64,000 nt of DNA from Mucilaginibacter lacusdianchii (GTDB taxonomy: Bacteria > Bacteroidota > Bacteroidia > Sphingobacteriales > Sphingobacteriaceae): assembly GCF_009770985.1 (NCBI RefSeq), contig NZ_WSRW01000001.1, positions 310,001 to 374,000 of the forward strand. Direction: 5' to 3'. Positions 25,738 to 34,767 of the stretch are shown here, piece after piece. Each line of letters begins with the position of its first letter. Within the stretch, counting starts at the first letter, position 1. The notes beneath the pieces were generated by a model, which saw only the letters and a list, made by a program, of their open reading frames with translations, was not told where the DNA came from and ran no database searches. A program made the translations under genes and the position numbers.

Positions 25738-26166
25738 ATGAAAATTTTTGTTGCCAGGCTGCCCTATGAATATCAGGAAACTGATATAGCCGCCCTTTTT
25801 GCACCTTATGGCGAGGTTGCTACCGTAAATTTAGTGATGGACCGTGAAACCGGCCGGAGTAAATGCTACGCTTTTGTGGAGATGCCAAACGAGGGCGAGG
25901 CCAGCAATGCTATCAGCAGACTGGATCAAACAGAGATCAACAGAAAACAAATTGTTGTGAGCCCGGCACAAGAACGAGCTAAAACCAACAACTACAGTTC
26001 TGGCAATGGCTTTAGCCGTAATGCACAACGTAGTAACGGAGGTGGGGGTGCAGGTACTAGCGGTGGTTATGACAACAACCGTAGCGGTGGCAATAGCTAT
26101 AACCGCGACCGCAATTCATACAACGGTAGATATAACCGTAATAAAGAATCGAATTCAGATTACTAA
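25738..26166 (+). CDS. RRM-type RNA-binding protein
   Basis: A 142-residue protein: one RNA recognition motif (1 to about 80) plus a disordered tail. RNP2 is IFVARL (3-8) and RNP1 is KCYAFVEM (43-50), with the aromatic positions (F4, Y45/F47) that stack on RNA. The tail (about 85-142) is rich in Gly, Asn, Ser, Arg and Tyr, with repeated NNRSGG and YNRDRN-like words, as in small bacterial RRM proteins from Bacteroidota and cyanobacteria. RNA chaperone or post-transcriptional regulator is a reasonable expectation; these organisms often lack Hfq. The hairpin at 25668 may relate to its own control. Confidence 0.92.
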   Translation: MKIFVARLPYEYQETDIAALFAPYGEVATVNLVMDRETGRSKCYAFVEMPNEGEASNAISRLDQTEINRKQIVVSPAQERAKTNNYSSGNGFSRNAQRSNGGGGAGTSGGYDNNRSGGNSYNRDRNSYNGRYNRNKESNSDY

Positions 26167-26195
26167 TATCTAAACATTATATCACACACTACTAC

Positions 26196-26228
26196 AAAAA
26201 GGGTTGGCTATATGGCTAACCCTTTTTA
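26196..26228. terminator. Bidirectional terminator between the RRM gene and the beta-helix gene
   Basis: AAAAAGGGTTGGC (26196-26208) pairs with GCTAACCCTTTTT (26215-26227) with one G-T pair and a 6-base loop. It serves the RRM gene on the plus strand and overlaps the stop codon of the convergent beta-helix gene. Confidence 0.8.
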
Positions 26229-27605
26229 TTTACTGCCAGGCTTATTGCTTTTATAAGTATTGCTCCCAGCATCAATGTACTCAAACACCTCAGTTGGTTT
26301 GTATTGCTTATCTTCCGTCACTACTCCGCCATTAATAATTGCGTTTGACATGATAAAACGTCCCGGACGCTGTTTCACATTTCCACGCAGGTAAATACTT
26401 CTATCAGCTATTACGTTGGATAAAGTAATCGAAGAACAGTCGGGCGATATAGACATGCCCCAAGCCAAGCGGTCGCGGCTGTCGCGCAGAGTAATGGCCG
26501 TAAAGTTCACCTCATAACAATTGTTCAGTTGCACTGCCGCATTAGCCGGATTATTGTTTGAACTTACACCATGCACCTTAAAGCCGGTTACGTTACTGAA
26601 TTTTAATCCGCTCAACTCTACTTTACCTTGTGCATCTAAGTTGGCTATATTCCAGTAATCGTTAGTTAGCCCTCCGGCCGAAATAAATTCCATATTGCCC
26701 GGCCCACAAAATACATTACTTAATTTACCAAACTGGCTAGATTGTATAGATAAGTTCATAGGCGATTGCTCAAAAACACAATTAGCAATCATAGGCGTAT
26801 ACAGGCCTTTCATTTTCAAGTTATGTTGTGTACTGCTGTTGGCTACACTGTTTACAATACAAACGTTACCATCTGAGCCTGCATTGTTTATGCCTTCTAA
26901 AGTAAATGCCTTATCGCACGCGAAAGCATGGCAACCATCAATATAACTATCCTTGCATCGGTAAGTTCTGATGCCATCCACACATCCCCAAAAATAACAG
27001 TTATCAAACCGGCACATACCTGCATTCTCGAAATTAATAGCTGTGGCCAACTGGTAAAACACACAATTATTAATAGTAGTAAAACAGGCGAAGCTGTTGT
27101 ATATGCCATTAGGCCGGTTCCTATTATCAGTAAAAAACCAAATGTTGTTGATGTTAAATTTGGTGTTTTGCTGAGGTTTAGCATCAGTAAGTATATTGAA
27201 TGCATAGTACCCCCGGTCGCCGCCTATAACTGATAGAAATATAGATGCACCGTTACCATTGAGTTGAATACCGCGCCGCTCTAACTGACCTTGGCCCCGA
27301 TAGTCGATATTTATACTATTGGTAATTCTATATTTTTTACCGCTGGTTAATTCAATACACGACAGGCCATGATCGCGGGCATACGTAAAGGCGGCTTGAA
27401 ACGCCCGGGTGTCGTCGGCCTTTTCATCGCCTACTGCACCAAACGCTTCTACCGTAATAGCACCTGTTATAGCTTTATCGGGTAAGGAGGCTTGTGTTTT
27501 GGCCGACCAATCTTTATAACTAAGGCCCTGAGACAAGGCGCTGAAACAATTACAAATAATAATTAAGAACGTGATGAAAGCAAGTGAAGAAGCTTTTTTG
27601 AGCAT
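26226..27605 (-). CDS. Secreted right-handed beta-helix protein (pectate-lyase superfamily)
   Basis: A 459-residue exported protein with a signal peptide (about 1-25, ending ALSQ). Residues about 50-80 contain ITVEAFGAVGDEKADDTRAFQAA, here split as VEAFGAVGD and DDTRAFQAAF, the signature opening of pectate-lyase superfamily (glycosyl hydrolase 28-like) beta-helix proteins. The rest is a ladder of short N/C-rich strands (INNCVFYQL, FDNCYFWGC, CKDSYIDGCHAFACD), with many asparagine-ladder positions. No catalytic triad of a specific lyase can be assigned, so the substrate (a plant or microbial polysaccharide) is inference. Single gene, divergent from the response regulator. Confidence 0.8.
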   Translation of the reverse strand: MLKKASSLAFITFLIIICNCFSALSQGLSYKDWSAKTQASLPDKAITGAITVEAFGAVGDEKADDTRAFQAAFTYARDHGLSCIELTSGKKYRITNSINIDYRGQGQLERRGIQLNGNGASIFLSVIGGDRGYYAFNILTDAKPQQNTKFNINNIWFFTDNRNRPNGIYNSFACFTTINNCVFYQLATAINFENAGMCRFDNCYFWGCVDGIRTYRCKDSYIDGCHAFACDKAFTLEGINNAGSDGNVCIVNSVANSSTQHNLKMKGLYTPMIANCVFEQSPMNLSIQSSQFGKLSNVFCGPGNMEFISAGGLTNDYWNIANLDAQGKVELSGLKFSNVTGFKVHGVSSNNNPANAAVQLNNCYEVNFTAITLRDSRDRLAWGMSISPDCSSITLSNVIADRSIYLRGNVKQRPGRFIMSNAIINGGVVTEDKQYKPTEVFEYIDAGSNTYKSNKPGSK

Positions 27606-28037
27606 GTAGTGGCGAATTTATAGTTCAACAACTTTAAATTACGCCAATTGTTTAATTTACCATACTAGCAAACAGTACACTTGATGCTGCTAGTGTCTAA
27701 TATTCTGTTCGGTAGTGTAAAATATTTTGGCCGATATTTATTTAACCTATGAGAAATAAAAAAATGGTTAAATTTGTTAATAACTTGCATACAAGTGTTT
27801 ATAAGTATTGTTTTTGCTAACAATCACATTCTTCCTGCTTCTATAATTAGCATTTAAATACCCTTTCACCTCTTCCATTAAAAATTTATTAACCCTGAAA
27901 ATCCATTCTAACACATTTTTAATAACCGCTGATGGTATTGGCTTATAAATTGCAAACACACCTAACAAATATTAACTGATTTACTGTCGCAATTAACAGC
28001 AACAAAAGAGTTAATTTACTTAATTAGACAACACAGC
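27606..28037. other. 432-bp divergent intergenic region
   Basis: AT-rich sequence between the starts of the beta-helix gene (minus) and the lone receiver gene (plus). A 63-codon minus frame (27777-27968) begins with TTG and has no recognisable family, so it is not called. Both promoters must lie here. No repeat or stable hairpin stands out. Confidence 0.6.
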
Positions 28038-28400
28038 ATGAGCAGGATATTAGCAGTTGATGACGACCATGACATTTTAGAGGTACTTCAATTTATATTA
28101 GAAGATTCAGGCTATGAAGTTGATACGCTATCAGACGGTAATCAGCTTTTTGACCAGATTAAACAACGGCTACCCGATTTGATATTACTAGATATTATGC
28201 TAGGTAACATGGATGGCAGGGATTTATGCAAAAACGTAAAATTGCAAAATGAAACCCACAGCATTCCGGTTATCATGATATCAGCAAGCCATAACGTATC
28301 AGACGTATTGAAACAAGAGTGCGCACCTGATGATTTTATTGCGAAGCCGTTTGACATTAACAACTTGCTTAACAAAATAAAAAGGCAGTTAGCCGCCTAA
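28038..28400 (+). CDS. Single-domain response regulator (receiver only)
   Basis: A 120-residue stand-alone receiver domain. The phosphorylation site is D52 in LLLDIMLG; the acidic metal pocket is D8-D10, the switch residue S82 is in MISAS, and the conserved lysine is K103 in IAKPFD. There is no output domain and no histidine kinase within the window, so it is an orphan receiver, probably acting by protein contact or in a phosphorelay. A compact GC-rich terminator follows 37 bp after the stop. Confidence 0.93.
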   Translation: MSRILAVDDDHDILEVLQFILEDSGYEVDTLSDGNQLFDQIKQRLPDLILLDIMLGNMDGRDLCKNVKLQNETHSIPVIMISASHNVSDVLKQECAPDDFIAKPFDINNLLNKIKRQLAA

Positions 28401-28437
28401 AATAAAAGTAACGTCCATCTACCTATCTATAACTTTT

Positions 28438-28463
28438 GGCCGCCCGTAACAGAGCGGCCTTTT
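28438..28463 (+). terminator. Intrinsic terminator of the receiver gene
   Basis: GGCCGC (28438-28443) and GCGGCC (28454-28459) form a 6-bp GC stem with a 10-base loop followed by TTTT. It also faces the convergent DUF922 gene. Confidence 0.7.
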
Positions 28464-28477
28464 ATATTTTGCCTTAA

Positions 28478-29593
28478 CTACTTTACGTCCAAAATTTTCA
28501 GCTCTTTATCAATACGCTCGTTCCACTGCGATTGTGCATATTGATCTAAGCCGTGGCGTGTTTCATCATCATACTGCTTTTGCATCCGATTCATGTCCCG
28601 GAAAGCTTCCAGGTAATCGGCATGTATGGCACCATCATAGTTAGTTACCGGCTGCTGCTCGGTTAGTAGGCCCCGCTTATAATGCTCACTTGCAATTTTA
28701 GCAATATCAAAATGTCGCTGTTCGTGATTAAGGGTATAATCGTCCTGATAACCCGGCTTTACCCAACTGGCACTTTTGGGTAAGTAAACTTTCATTTTAA
28801 TTCTAACTTGAATTGTACTATTTACCACTTCTACCTCTTCATCAAACGCCAGGCTCGGAAAAACCTCGGCGGCGTATTTGGTACCGTTAATGGGCTTAGC
28901 CTTAAAATCATTCCAAATGAGCGGGCGCTTGGTAGTATAATAGATAGTATCAGGATCGGAATTATCAGTATAATCAGTGAAACTCAGCTTTACCTTCTTA
29001 GCCAGTTTAGGATTATGATCAGCTTCCTTGTTCATCCAGGTATTCAGATAAATCAAAGCGCTCCCTAACGTACGCCGCAAAGTAGGCTCTACCACATCTA
29101 ATTGATTTTGCGGCCTGATGTACCTAGCCGAGCTTTTGTAACTGAGCAGGTAAACATTATCATCAGGATATTTACGGTCAAAAGATAGGTTTATCGTTAT
29201 TTTACCCTCTATCCGGCCACCGGGTAAGGCCGTTTCTATTACTTTCAATTCGTCTATATGCACTATCACCGGCCGCAATGTGGTATTAACCGGTATATTG
29301 TTGCTGATATATTTTTTTAATGCCTGTGCTGCACCGCCATCCAAATCAATCGGTTGTGGTTTAGAAACTGTGGCATCTGCCAACAGCCAAGCCACCGCAT
29401 GCGTATTGGAACGATTATCAACTACGCTTGCTACATAAAATTCTTTGGGTGATATAGCCAGGCGTTCATCCTGCAAAGTGATAAATGCAGCAGGTTTAAC
29501 CGGCCATACAAAACCATAACTGGACAGCAGCAAAGCTGCAACAGATACAAACCTCACCAAAAAAGAGAATCCGTTAAAAATATTTTTAATCAT
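28478..29593 (-). CDS. DUF922-like putative secreted zinc protease
   Basis: A 371-residue protein with an N-terminal hydrophobic segment (residues about 10-30) that is a signal peptide or anchor. A HEXXH metal-binding motif is present as H290-E-Q-R-H294 in LNHEQRHFDIA, preceded by RPLIWNDFKAKP; this combination is characteristic of DUF922, described as a bacterial Zn-dependent protease-like family. The N-terminal 200 residues do not match a family I recognise. Proteolytic activity is predicted, not shown. Convergent with the receiver gene and divergent from the TPR operon. Confidence 0.7.
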   Translation of the reverse strand: MIKNIFNGFSFLVRFVSVAALLLSSYGFVWPVKPAAFITLQDERLAISPKEFYVASVVDNRSNTHAVAWLLADATVSKPQPIDLDGGAAQALKKYISNNIPVNTTLRPVIVHIDELKVIETALPGGRIEGKITINLSFDRKYPDDNVYLLSYKSSARYIRPQNQLDVVEPTLRRTLGSALIYLNTWMNKEADHNPKLAKKVKLSFTDYTDNSDPDTIYYTTKRPLIWNDFKAKPINGTKYAAEVFPSLAFDEEVEVVNSTIQVRIKMKVYLPKSASWVKPGYQDDYTLNHEQRHFDIAKIASEHYKRGLLTEQQPVTNYDGAIHADYLEAFRDMNRMQKQYDDETRHGLDQYAQSQWNERIDKELKILDVK

Positions 29594-29713
29594 TAATTAA
29601 CCACTTAACGTATCTGATTATAAATATGATACGCAGCTAAAAAGGGTTTACATAAAGTTGACATTGACTAAAATGATTATTAAACTTTTTAAGCGTGTAT
29701 ACCATCTAATAAT

Positions 29714-29721
29714 TACCTTCG
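29714..29721 (+). promoter_or_regulatory. Possible -7 element of the TPR/TonB operon
   Basis: TACCTTCG matches 7 of 8 positions of TAnnTTTG about 85 bp before the TPR gene ATG at 29807. No clear -33 element; weak support. Confidence 0.3.
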
Positions 29722-29806
29722 TTTAAAATATGCTTTGCAGTTTGCGATTCTTTGCTGCGGATTGCATTTTTGTATTTGCTTTTTTTGCAGTTTGTTAACA
29801 GCTATT

Positions 29807-32800
29807 ATGATTAAACTCAAACCCATTGCTACTTGTGCCTTGTTGCTTGGCGCTATATCGGCTAAGGCCCAGCAAAACCCGTCATTTGATATTTATCGTA
29901 CCTATCATACAGCTACTACGCTGTTAAATAATGGCCAGTACGTAGCTGCAGCCGAACAATTCAGATTAATTGAGCAAAACCGTATCAAGGCTACTACGCA
30001 GTCGCAGTTTGAGTCGGAAATGACTTTGCTGAAAGAAAACTCGCAGTATTACGAGGCCTTGTGTGCGTTAGAATTGGGTAACGATGATGCCGAAAGCATG
30101 TTGTTGCGCTTTATTAAAGAGCACCCCGAAAACCCGCTTACTAAACTGGCTTATTTTCAAATTGGTAAATCATACTCTAAACAGGGTAAATATGAAGATG
30201 CCCTGCGCTGGTTTAATAAAATTGAGGCCGGTGAGCTGAACGGTAAAGAGTATACTGAATACAACTTCCGCAAAGGCTATGCCTACTTTGAGCTGAATGA
30301 TTATAAAAACGCTCAGGTATTATTTAGCGAAGTAAAAGACAAAAAATCACCCTTTACTGAGGATGCAACTTATTACTATGCCTACATCGCTTACCTGAAC
30401 CAGGATTACCATATTGCGCTGGTTAATTTTGAAAAGCTAAAAAACTCTAAAAAATACGAAACCAGTTATCCGTACTACATTACGGCGGTGTATTTTCTGG
30501 ACAAGCGTTATGACGATGTCATTAGCTATGCCATTCCAATTTTAAATTCCACCCATCAACAGCACGAAACCGAAATGCTGCGCATTGTTGGTGCCTCATA
30601 CTTTGCTAAAGCTGATTACCCGAATGCGGTTAAATATTACAGCCGCTTTCAGGCAGGCGATGCAGGCCGTACACAAAACTCGCAAGACAGCTACCAAATT
30701 GGTTATGCTTACTATAAAGTGGGCAACAACGCCAAAGCCGCTACTGAACTAGAAAAACTGGTAGACAAAAGCGACGTATACAGCCAAAATGGTAACTATA
30801 CGCTGGGTACCATCTTTTTAAAAACCAATAACAAGCAGGGCGCCCGTAATGCTTTCCAAGTTGCATCAAGGCTTAACTTTGACCCGCAACTGCAAGAGGA
30901 TGCTTTGTACGAATATGCCAAGCTATCATACGAGCTGGATTTTAATACGCAGGCACTGGAAGCAACACGCCTATACCTGAAAAATTATCCGCGTTCAAGC
31001 CGTACCGACGAGGTAAAAACTTTATTAGGTGAGGCTTTACTGAATTCTAAAAATTACCGTGAGGCAGTTGAGATATTAGAACCTATTGTTAAAACATCGC
31101 CCAATGCGGCCGAGGCCTACCAAAAAGTAACTTATTACCGCGGTTTAGAATACTATAACGAGCGCGCATTTGAAAATGCCATCGGTATATTTTTGCGCTC
31201 GCTTAAGTATCAGCGCGATGAAAAGATTACGGCATTAACCACCTACTGGCTGGCCGAGTCTATGTACGAGGTACGTAAGTATGGCGAATCTGTTCAACAG
31301 TTTGAGGCGTTTTTAGATATGCCTGCCGCAAAACAATCAGGCGTATTCAACTACGCCAACTACGGCTTGGGATATGCTGCTTTTGGTGATGAGCAATATC
31401 GCAAAGCCGCTACTTACTTTGAACGCTTTTTAGCTGGCGAGCCTAAAGACCGCAACACTATAAATGATGCGACTGCACGTATTGCCGACAGCTACTTTGT
31501 ATTGAAAAGTTATGCCAGTGCTATGCAATACTATGACCGTATTATTGCCGGTGGCAGTCAAGGTCAGGATTATGCATTGTTTCAACGCGGTATGATTCAA
31601 GGTTTGCAAGGTTCACCTGATGCTAAAATCAGTACGTTGAATGATGTATTGCGTCGTTTCCCTAATTCGGACTTTGTGGATGATGCATCTTTCGAGATTG
31701 CTTACACCTACTTTTTGAAAAACAATGGCGACCAGGCCAAAGCTGGTTTGCAAGCGCTGATTCAGCAACACCCGCAAAGCAGCTATATACCACGTGCGCT
31801 GGTGACTATAGGTTTGATTGATTACAACAACAACCAGGATGATTTGGCGGTTGAATCGTTCAAAAAAGTAGTACAAACCTACCCGCAAACAGAGGAAGCC
31901 AAACAGGCGCTGAAACAGATTGAAAAAATCTACACGGATAAAGGTGATGCACAAACCTTTATTAACTACGCGTCTACTACGCCTATTGGTAACTACAGTT
32001 CTGCCGAGCAGGAAAGCATTATGGCTACCGCTGCCAACAACCTGTACCTGAAAGGCGACTGGGCCGGAACAGTAGCTGCCGTAAACGCTTATTACGACAA
32101 AGCTACCAAACCTATCTACGACAAGCAAATGCGCTTTATCCGTGCACAAAGTTTGGTGAACCTGAACCGTTCCGAAGAAGCTGTACAGGACTATAACGTG
32201 ATTTTGAACGACTGGACCAGTGCTTATACCGAGAAATCGCTTATCAGCATGGCCAAATTGTATATGGCACAAAAACGCTATAACGAGGCTGTGGTGTTCC
32301 TAAAACGTTTGGAAACCAACTCTGAATACAAAGCCGATTATACATTTGCTATCAACAACCTGCTTATCTGCTACGCTGAGATGGAAATGGCTGATGATGT
32401 GCTGCACTATGTACAACTGGTTCGCGAAAACGAAAAATCATCAGAAGAAGATAAATTTAAAACCGGTTTGTACGCTGGCCGCGCACAGCTGATGCGTAAC
32501 GATACCACCGCTGCCGTCAAAGAGTTTAATTACACGGTAGCTAATACCAAAACGGTATCAGCAGCCGAGGCTAAATATAATATTGCGCTTATTGAGTACC
32601 AAAAAGGTCAATACAAAGCATCTCAAAAAACCTGCTTTGACATCATCAACAAACTGTCTAACTATGATTACTGGGTAACTAAAACCTTTGTGCTGTTGGC
32701 CGATAACTATGTAGGCTTAAAGGACACCTTCCAGGCAAAAGCCACCTTGCAGAGTGTAATTGACAACTATAAAGGCGATGATGACATTTTGCCGGCAGTT

Positions 32801-32869
32801 AAAGAAAAATTACAAAAACTAAGTGGGGCTACGCCTAATGCTACCGGCACTCCATCTAACAAACAGTAA
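29807..32869 (+). CDS. Large periplasmic tetratricopeptide-repeat protein
   Basis: A 1020-residue exported protein when started at ATG 29807, which gives a clean signal peptide (MIKLKPIATCALLLGAISAK, cleavage near AQQ). A longer frame from a TTG at 29735 would bury that signal and is rejected. The protein is TPR/Sel1-like throughout: many 34-residue helical pairs with A-L-Y-Y-P spacing such as YFQIGKSYSKQGKYEDALRW, resembling YbgF/CpoB and BamD-type repeats. It is first in an operon with a barrel, HU/SPOR protein, ExbB, ExbD and TonB. It probably scaffolds an envelope complex; the exact job is unknown. Confidence 0.88.
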   Translation: MIKLKPIATCALLLGAISAKAQQNPSFDIYRTYHTATTLLNNGQYVAAAEQFRLIEQNRIKATTQSQFESEMTLLKENSQYYEALCALELGNDDAESMLLRFIKEHPENPLTKLAYFQIGKSYSKQGKYEDALRWFNKIEAGELNGKEYTEYNFRKGYAYFELNDYKNAQVLFSEVKDKKSPFTEDATYYYAYIAYLNQDYHIALVNFEKLKNSKKYETSYPYYITAVYFLDKRYDDVISYAIPILNSTHQQHETEMLRIVGASYFAKADYPNAVKYYSRFQAGDAGRTQNSQDSYQIGYAYYKVGNNAKAATELEKLVDKSDVYSQNGNYTLGTIFLKTNNKQGARNAFQVASRLNFDPQLQEDALYEYAKLSYELDFNTQALEATRLYLKNYPRSSRTDEVKTLLGEALLNSKNYREAVEILEPIVKTSPNAAEAYQKVTYYRGLEYYNERAFENAIGIFLRSLKYQRDEKITALTTYWLAESMYEVRKYGESVQQFEAFLDMPAAKQSGVFNYANYGLGYAAFGDEQYRKAATYFERFLAGEPKDRNTINDATARIADSYFVLKSYASAMQYYDRIIAGGSQGQDYALFQRGMIQGLQGSPDAKISTLNDVLRRFPNSDFVDDASFEIAYTYFLKNNGDQAKAGLQALIQQHPQSSYIPRALVTIGLIDYNNNQDDLAVESFKKVVQTYPQTEEAKQALKQIEKIYTDKGDAQTFINYASTTPIGNYSSAEQESIMATAANNLYLKGDWAGTVAAVNAYYDKATKPIYDKQMRFIRAQSLVNLNRSEEAVQDYNVILNDWTSAYTEKSLISMAKLYMAQKRYNEAVVFLKRLETNSEYKADYTFAINNLLICYAEMEMADDVLHYVQLVRENEKSSEEDKFKTGLYAGRAQLMRNDTTAAVKEFNYTVANTKTVSAAEAKYNIALIEYQKGQYKASQKTCFDIINKLSNYDYWVTKTFVLLADNYVGLKDTFQAKATLQSVIDNYKGDDDILPAVKEKLQKLSGATPNATGTPSNKQ

Positions 32870-32899
32870 TTATTGACAACGCAATCATACCGAACGATA

Positions 32900-34720
32900 A
32901 TGACAACCCGATACATATATTTACTGCTTAGTGCTACTGTAGCGTTTGGTGCAGCTTCGGCCCAGGCCCAGGTAAAACAACCCGCTAAAAAAGCACCTGC
33001 TAAAACTACTACCACCAAACCGGTTGCCAAACCTGCCGCCAAAAAATTGGGCGACGCAGCAGCCAAAGTAAAACAGGATACTACTAAAAAAGGCGGACAA
33101 AACGCAGCTAACCAACCCAACAACAACAGCAGCTTGTCTGAAGAAATTGTGGTAACTACCGTATACAAACCGGTACTGGCCGATGCGGTAAAAATACGCC
33201 GTAATCCGAACTTGGAAGATACCCAACCTTACAAAGCACCTTTAAGCTATACCACTTTAGATAAAAGGCTGGAGCGCAACAGCGACATCCGCCAATTGGA
33301 GGCGATGAAAATGCCTGCAGAGCGCGACTCTATCCCAGCTAATAACTTTGCGCGTGCTGGCTTCGGTAGTTTAAAAACCCTTTTTGGTGAAGCGTTCATC
33401 AACAACGGCAATGATCCGGCTTTACAAACTGGTGCCTATTTGAAATACTTTGGCCAGCAAGGTAATGAGTACAAACAAAATCAATCAAAAGCCGAGGCTG
33501 GTGTATTTGGCAAGGTTATCACCGGCGACAATACACTGAATGGTCGCATCAATTATACTCGCCGCAACAATTACTTTTACGGCTTTTATAATCCGGGAGT
33601 GGCCCGCACCGTTGATCCGAGCAAACAGCACTTTAATACCCTGAGTGCTGAAGGCGAACTGGCTAAAAATTACCAGGATACCGACCGTGTGTTTACTTAT
33701 GCCTTAAAAGCCAACGGCTATTTATTCAGCGATGCTTATCAGGCTCGTGAAAATAACTTGGTATTAACCGGCTTTTTAAATCAAACCATCAACCAGTTTT
33801 ATGCCGGTTTAGGTGGCTCTTTGGATTTAAGCACGCAAAAAGATGTTTCTTACTCTATCAACAACAGCTTATTGCGTTTAAACCCTTATCTGAAATTTCA
33901 GGGTGAAAACTATAAGATTGATGCAGGATTAAACTTTGTGAAAGAGTTTGGTTTTTCATCACGCGTGTTCCTGTTCCCGGCTGCTAAGTTAGAATTGCAG
34001 GTAATACCAAAATACGTTCGCTTGTTTGCCGAGGCAAAAGGTGACGTAAACAGATCATCATTACGTAGCTGGTCAGAAATTAACCCTTTTATAGGTCAGG
34101 ATATTGCCATCAAAAATTCAGTTGATAAACTGGATATCACCATAGGCTTAAAAGGCCGTATCATTGCCGGTTTAGGTTTCAAAGCCGCCATTTTCCGTAA
34201 CAGCGTGAAAGACCTGCCGTTGTTTGTGAGTAACTTTGATCAAACCACTCACTACAATCGCTTCGGTATCTTGTATGCTGATGGCAATACTAAAATTAGT
34301 GGCTTTAACGGCGAATTGGATTATAAAGCATCAGATGACCTGGCTATCTTCGGCAAAGTTGAATTCAGAGACTATAAGTTAAATAACGACCTGCAACCGT
34401 GGAACTTGCCTAAATTCAAGCTGACTGCCGGTACAGCCATCCATATTGGCAACAAAGTAGATATCAATGGTTCGGTTTTCTTGCGTAGCGAGGTTAAAGA
34501 CAGAATGCCGACAGAACAATTTACTGTAGGTGCACCAACCTACCGGATAGTAACCCTTAAATCATTTGCCGATTTAAACGGAGGCGTTGCATACAAAGCC
34601 ACCAAGCAGATATCGGTGTTTGTACAAGCCAACAATATTTTGAGTAGCAATTACCAAACTTGGCTGTATTACCCCAACTATGGTTTTAACATATTTGGCG
34701 GCGTAGGCTTTACTTTTTAA
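32900..34720 (+). CDS. Outer-membrane beta-barrel protein of the TonB operon
   Basis: A 606-residue exported protein if started at ATG 32900, giving signal peptide MTTRYIYLLLSATVAFGAA ending AQAQ. A TTG nine codons upstream is less likely. After the signal comes a 45-residue Lys/Ala/Thr/Pro linker, then a short conserved stretch EEIVVTTVYKPVLADAVKIR, then about 16-20 amphipathic strands ending in GGVGFTF with the terminal Phe of BAM substrates. It resembles a TonB-dependent receptor lacking a complete plug domain. It follows the TPR gene by 30 bp, so the two are co-transcribed; no ligand is indicated. Confidence 0.82.
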   Translation: MTTRYIYLLLSATVAFGAASAQAQVKQPAKKAPAKTTTTKPVAKPAAKKLGDAAAKVKQDTTKKGGQNAANQPNNNSSLSEEIVVTTVYKPVLADAVKIRRNPNLEDTQPYKAPLSYTTLDKRLERNSDIRQLEAMKMPAERDSIPANNFARAGFGSLKTLFGEAFINNGNDPALQTGAYLKYFGQQGNEYKQNQSKAEAGVFGKVITGDNTLNGRINYTRRNNYFYGFYNPGVARTVDPSKQHFNTLSAEGELAKNYQDTDRVFTYALKANGYLFSDAYQARENNLVLTGFLNQTINQFYAGLGGSLDLSTQKDVSYSINNSLLRLNPYLKFQGENYKIDAGLNFVKEFGFSSRVFLFPAAKLELQVIPKYVRLFAEAKGDVNRSSLRSWSEINPFIGQDIAIKNSVDKLDITIGLKGRIIAGLGFKAAIFRNSVKDLPLFVSNFDQTTHYNRFGILYADGNTKISGFNGELDYKASDDLAIFGKVEFRDYKLNNDLQPWNLPKFKLTAGTAIHIGNKVDINGSVFLRSEVKDRMPTEQFTVGAPTYRIVTLKSFADLNGGVAYKATKQISVFVQANNILSSNYQTWLYYPNYGFNIFGGVGFTF

Positions 34721-34767
34721 TTATATTTGCGGCTTACTATTAATTTAAGCTTAAGGTTTTATTATCA

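Noticed and set aside
27777..27968. 63-codon minus-strand frame in the divergent gap
   Set aside because: TTG start, no recognisable family, AT-rich; not enough support to call a gene.
29735..29806. Longer N-terminus for the TPR protein from a TTG
   Set aside because: It would place 24 hydrophobic residues before a perfectly good signal peptide starting at ATG 29807.
31613..32272. 219-codon open frame antisense to the TPR gene
   Set aside because: The plus-strand TPR protein is clearly coding here; the antisense product has no recognisable family and low-complexity hydrophobic content, as expected of a frame shadow.
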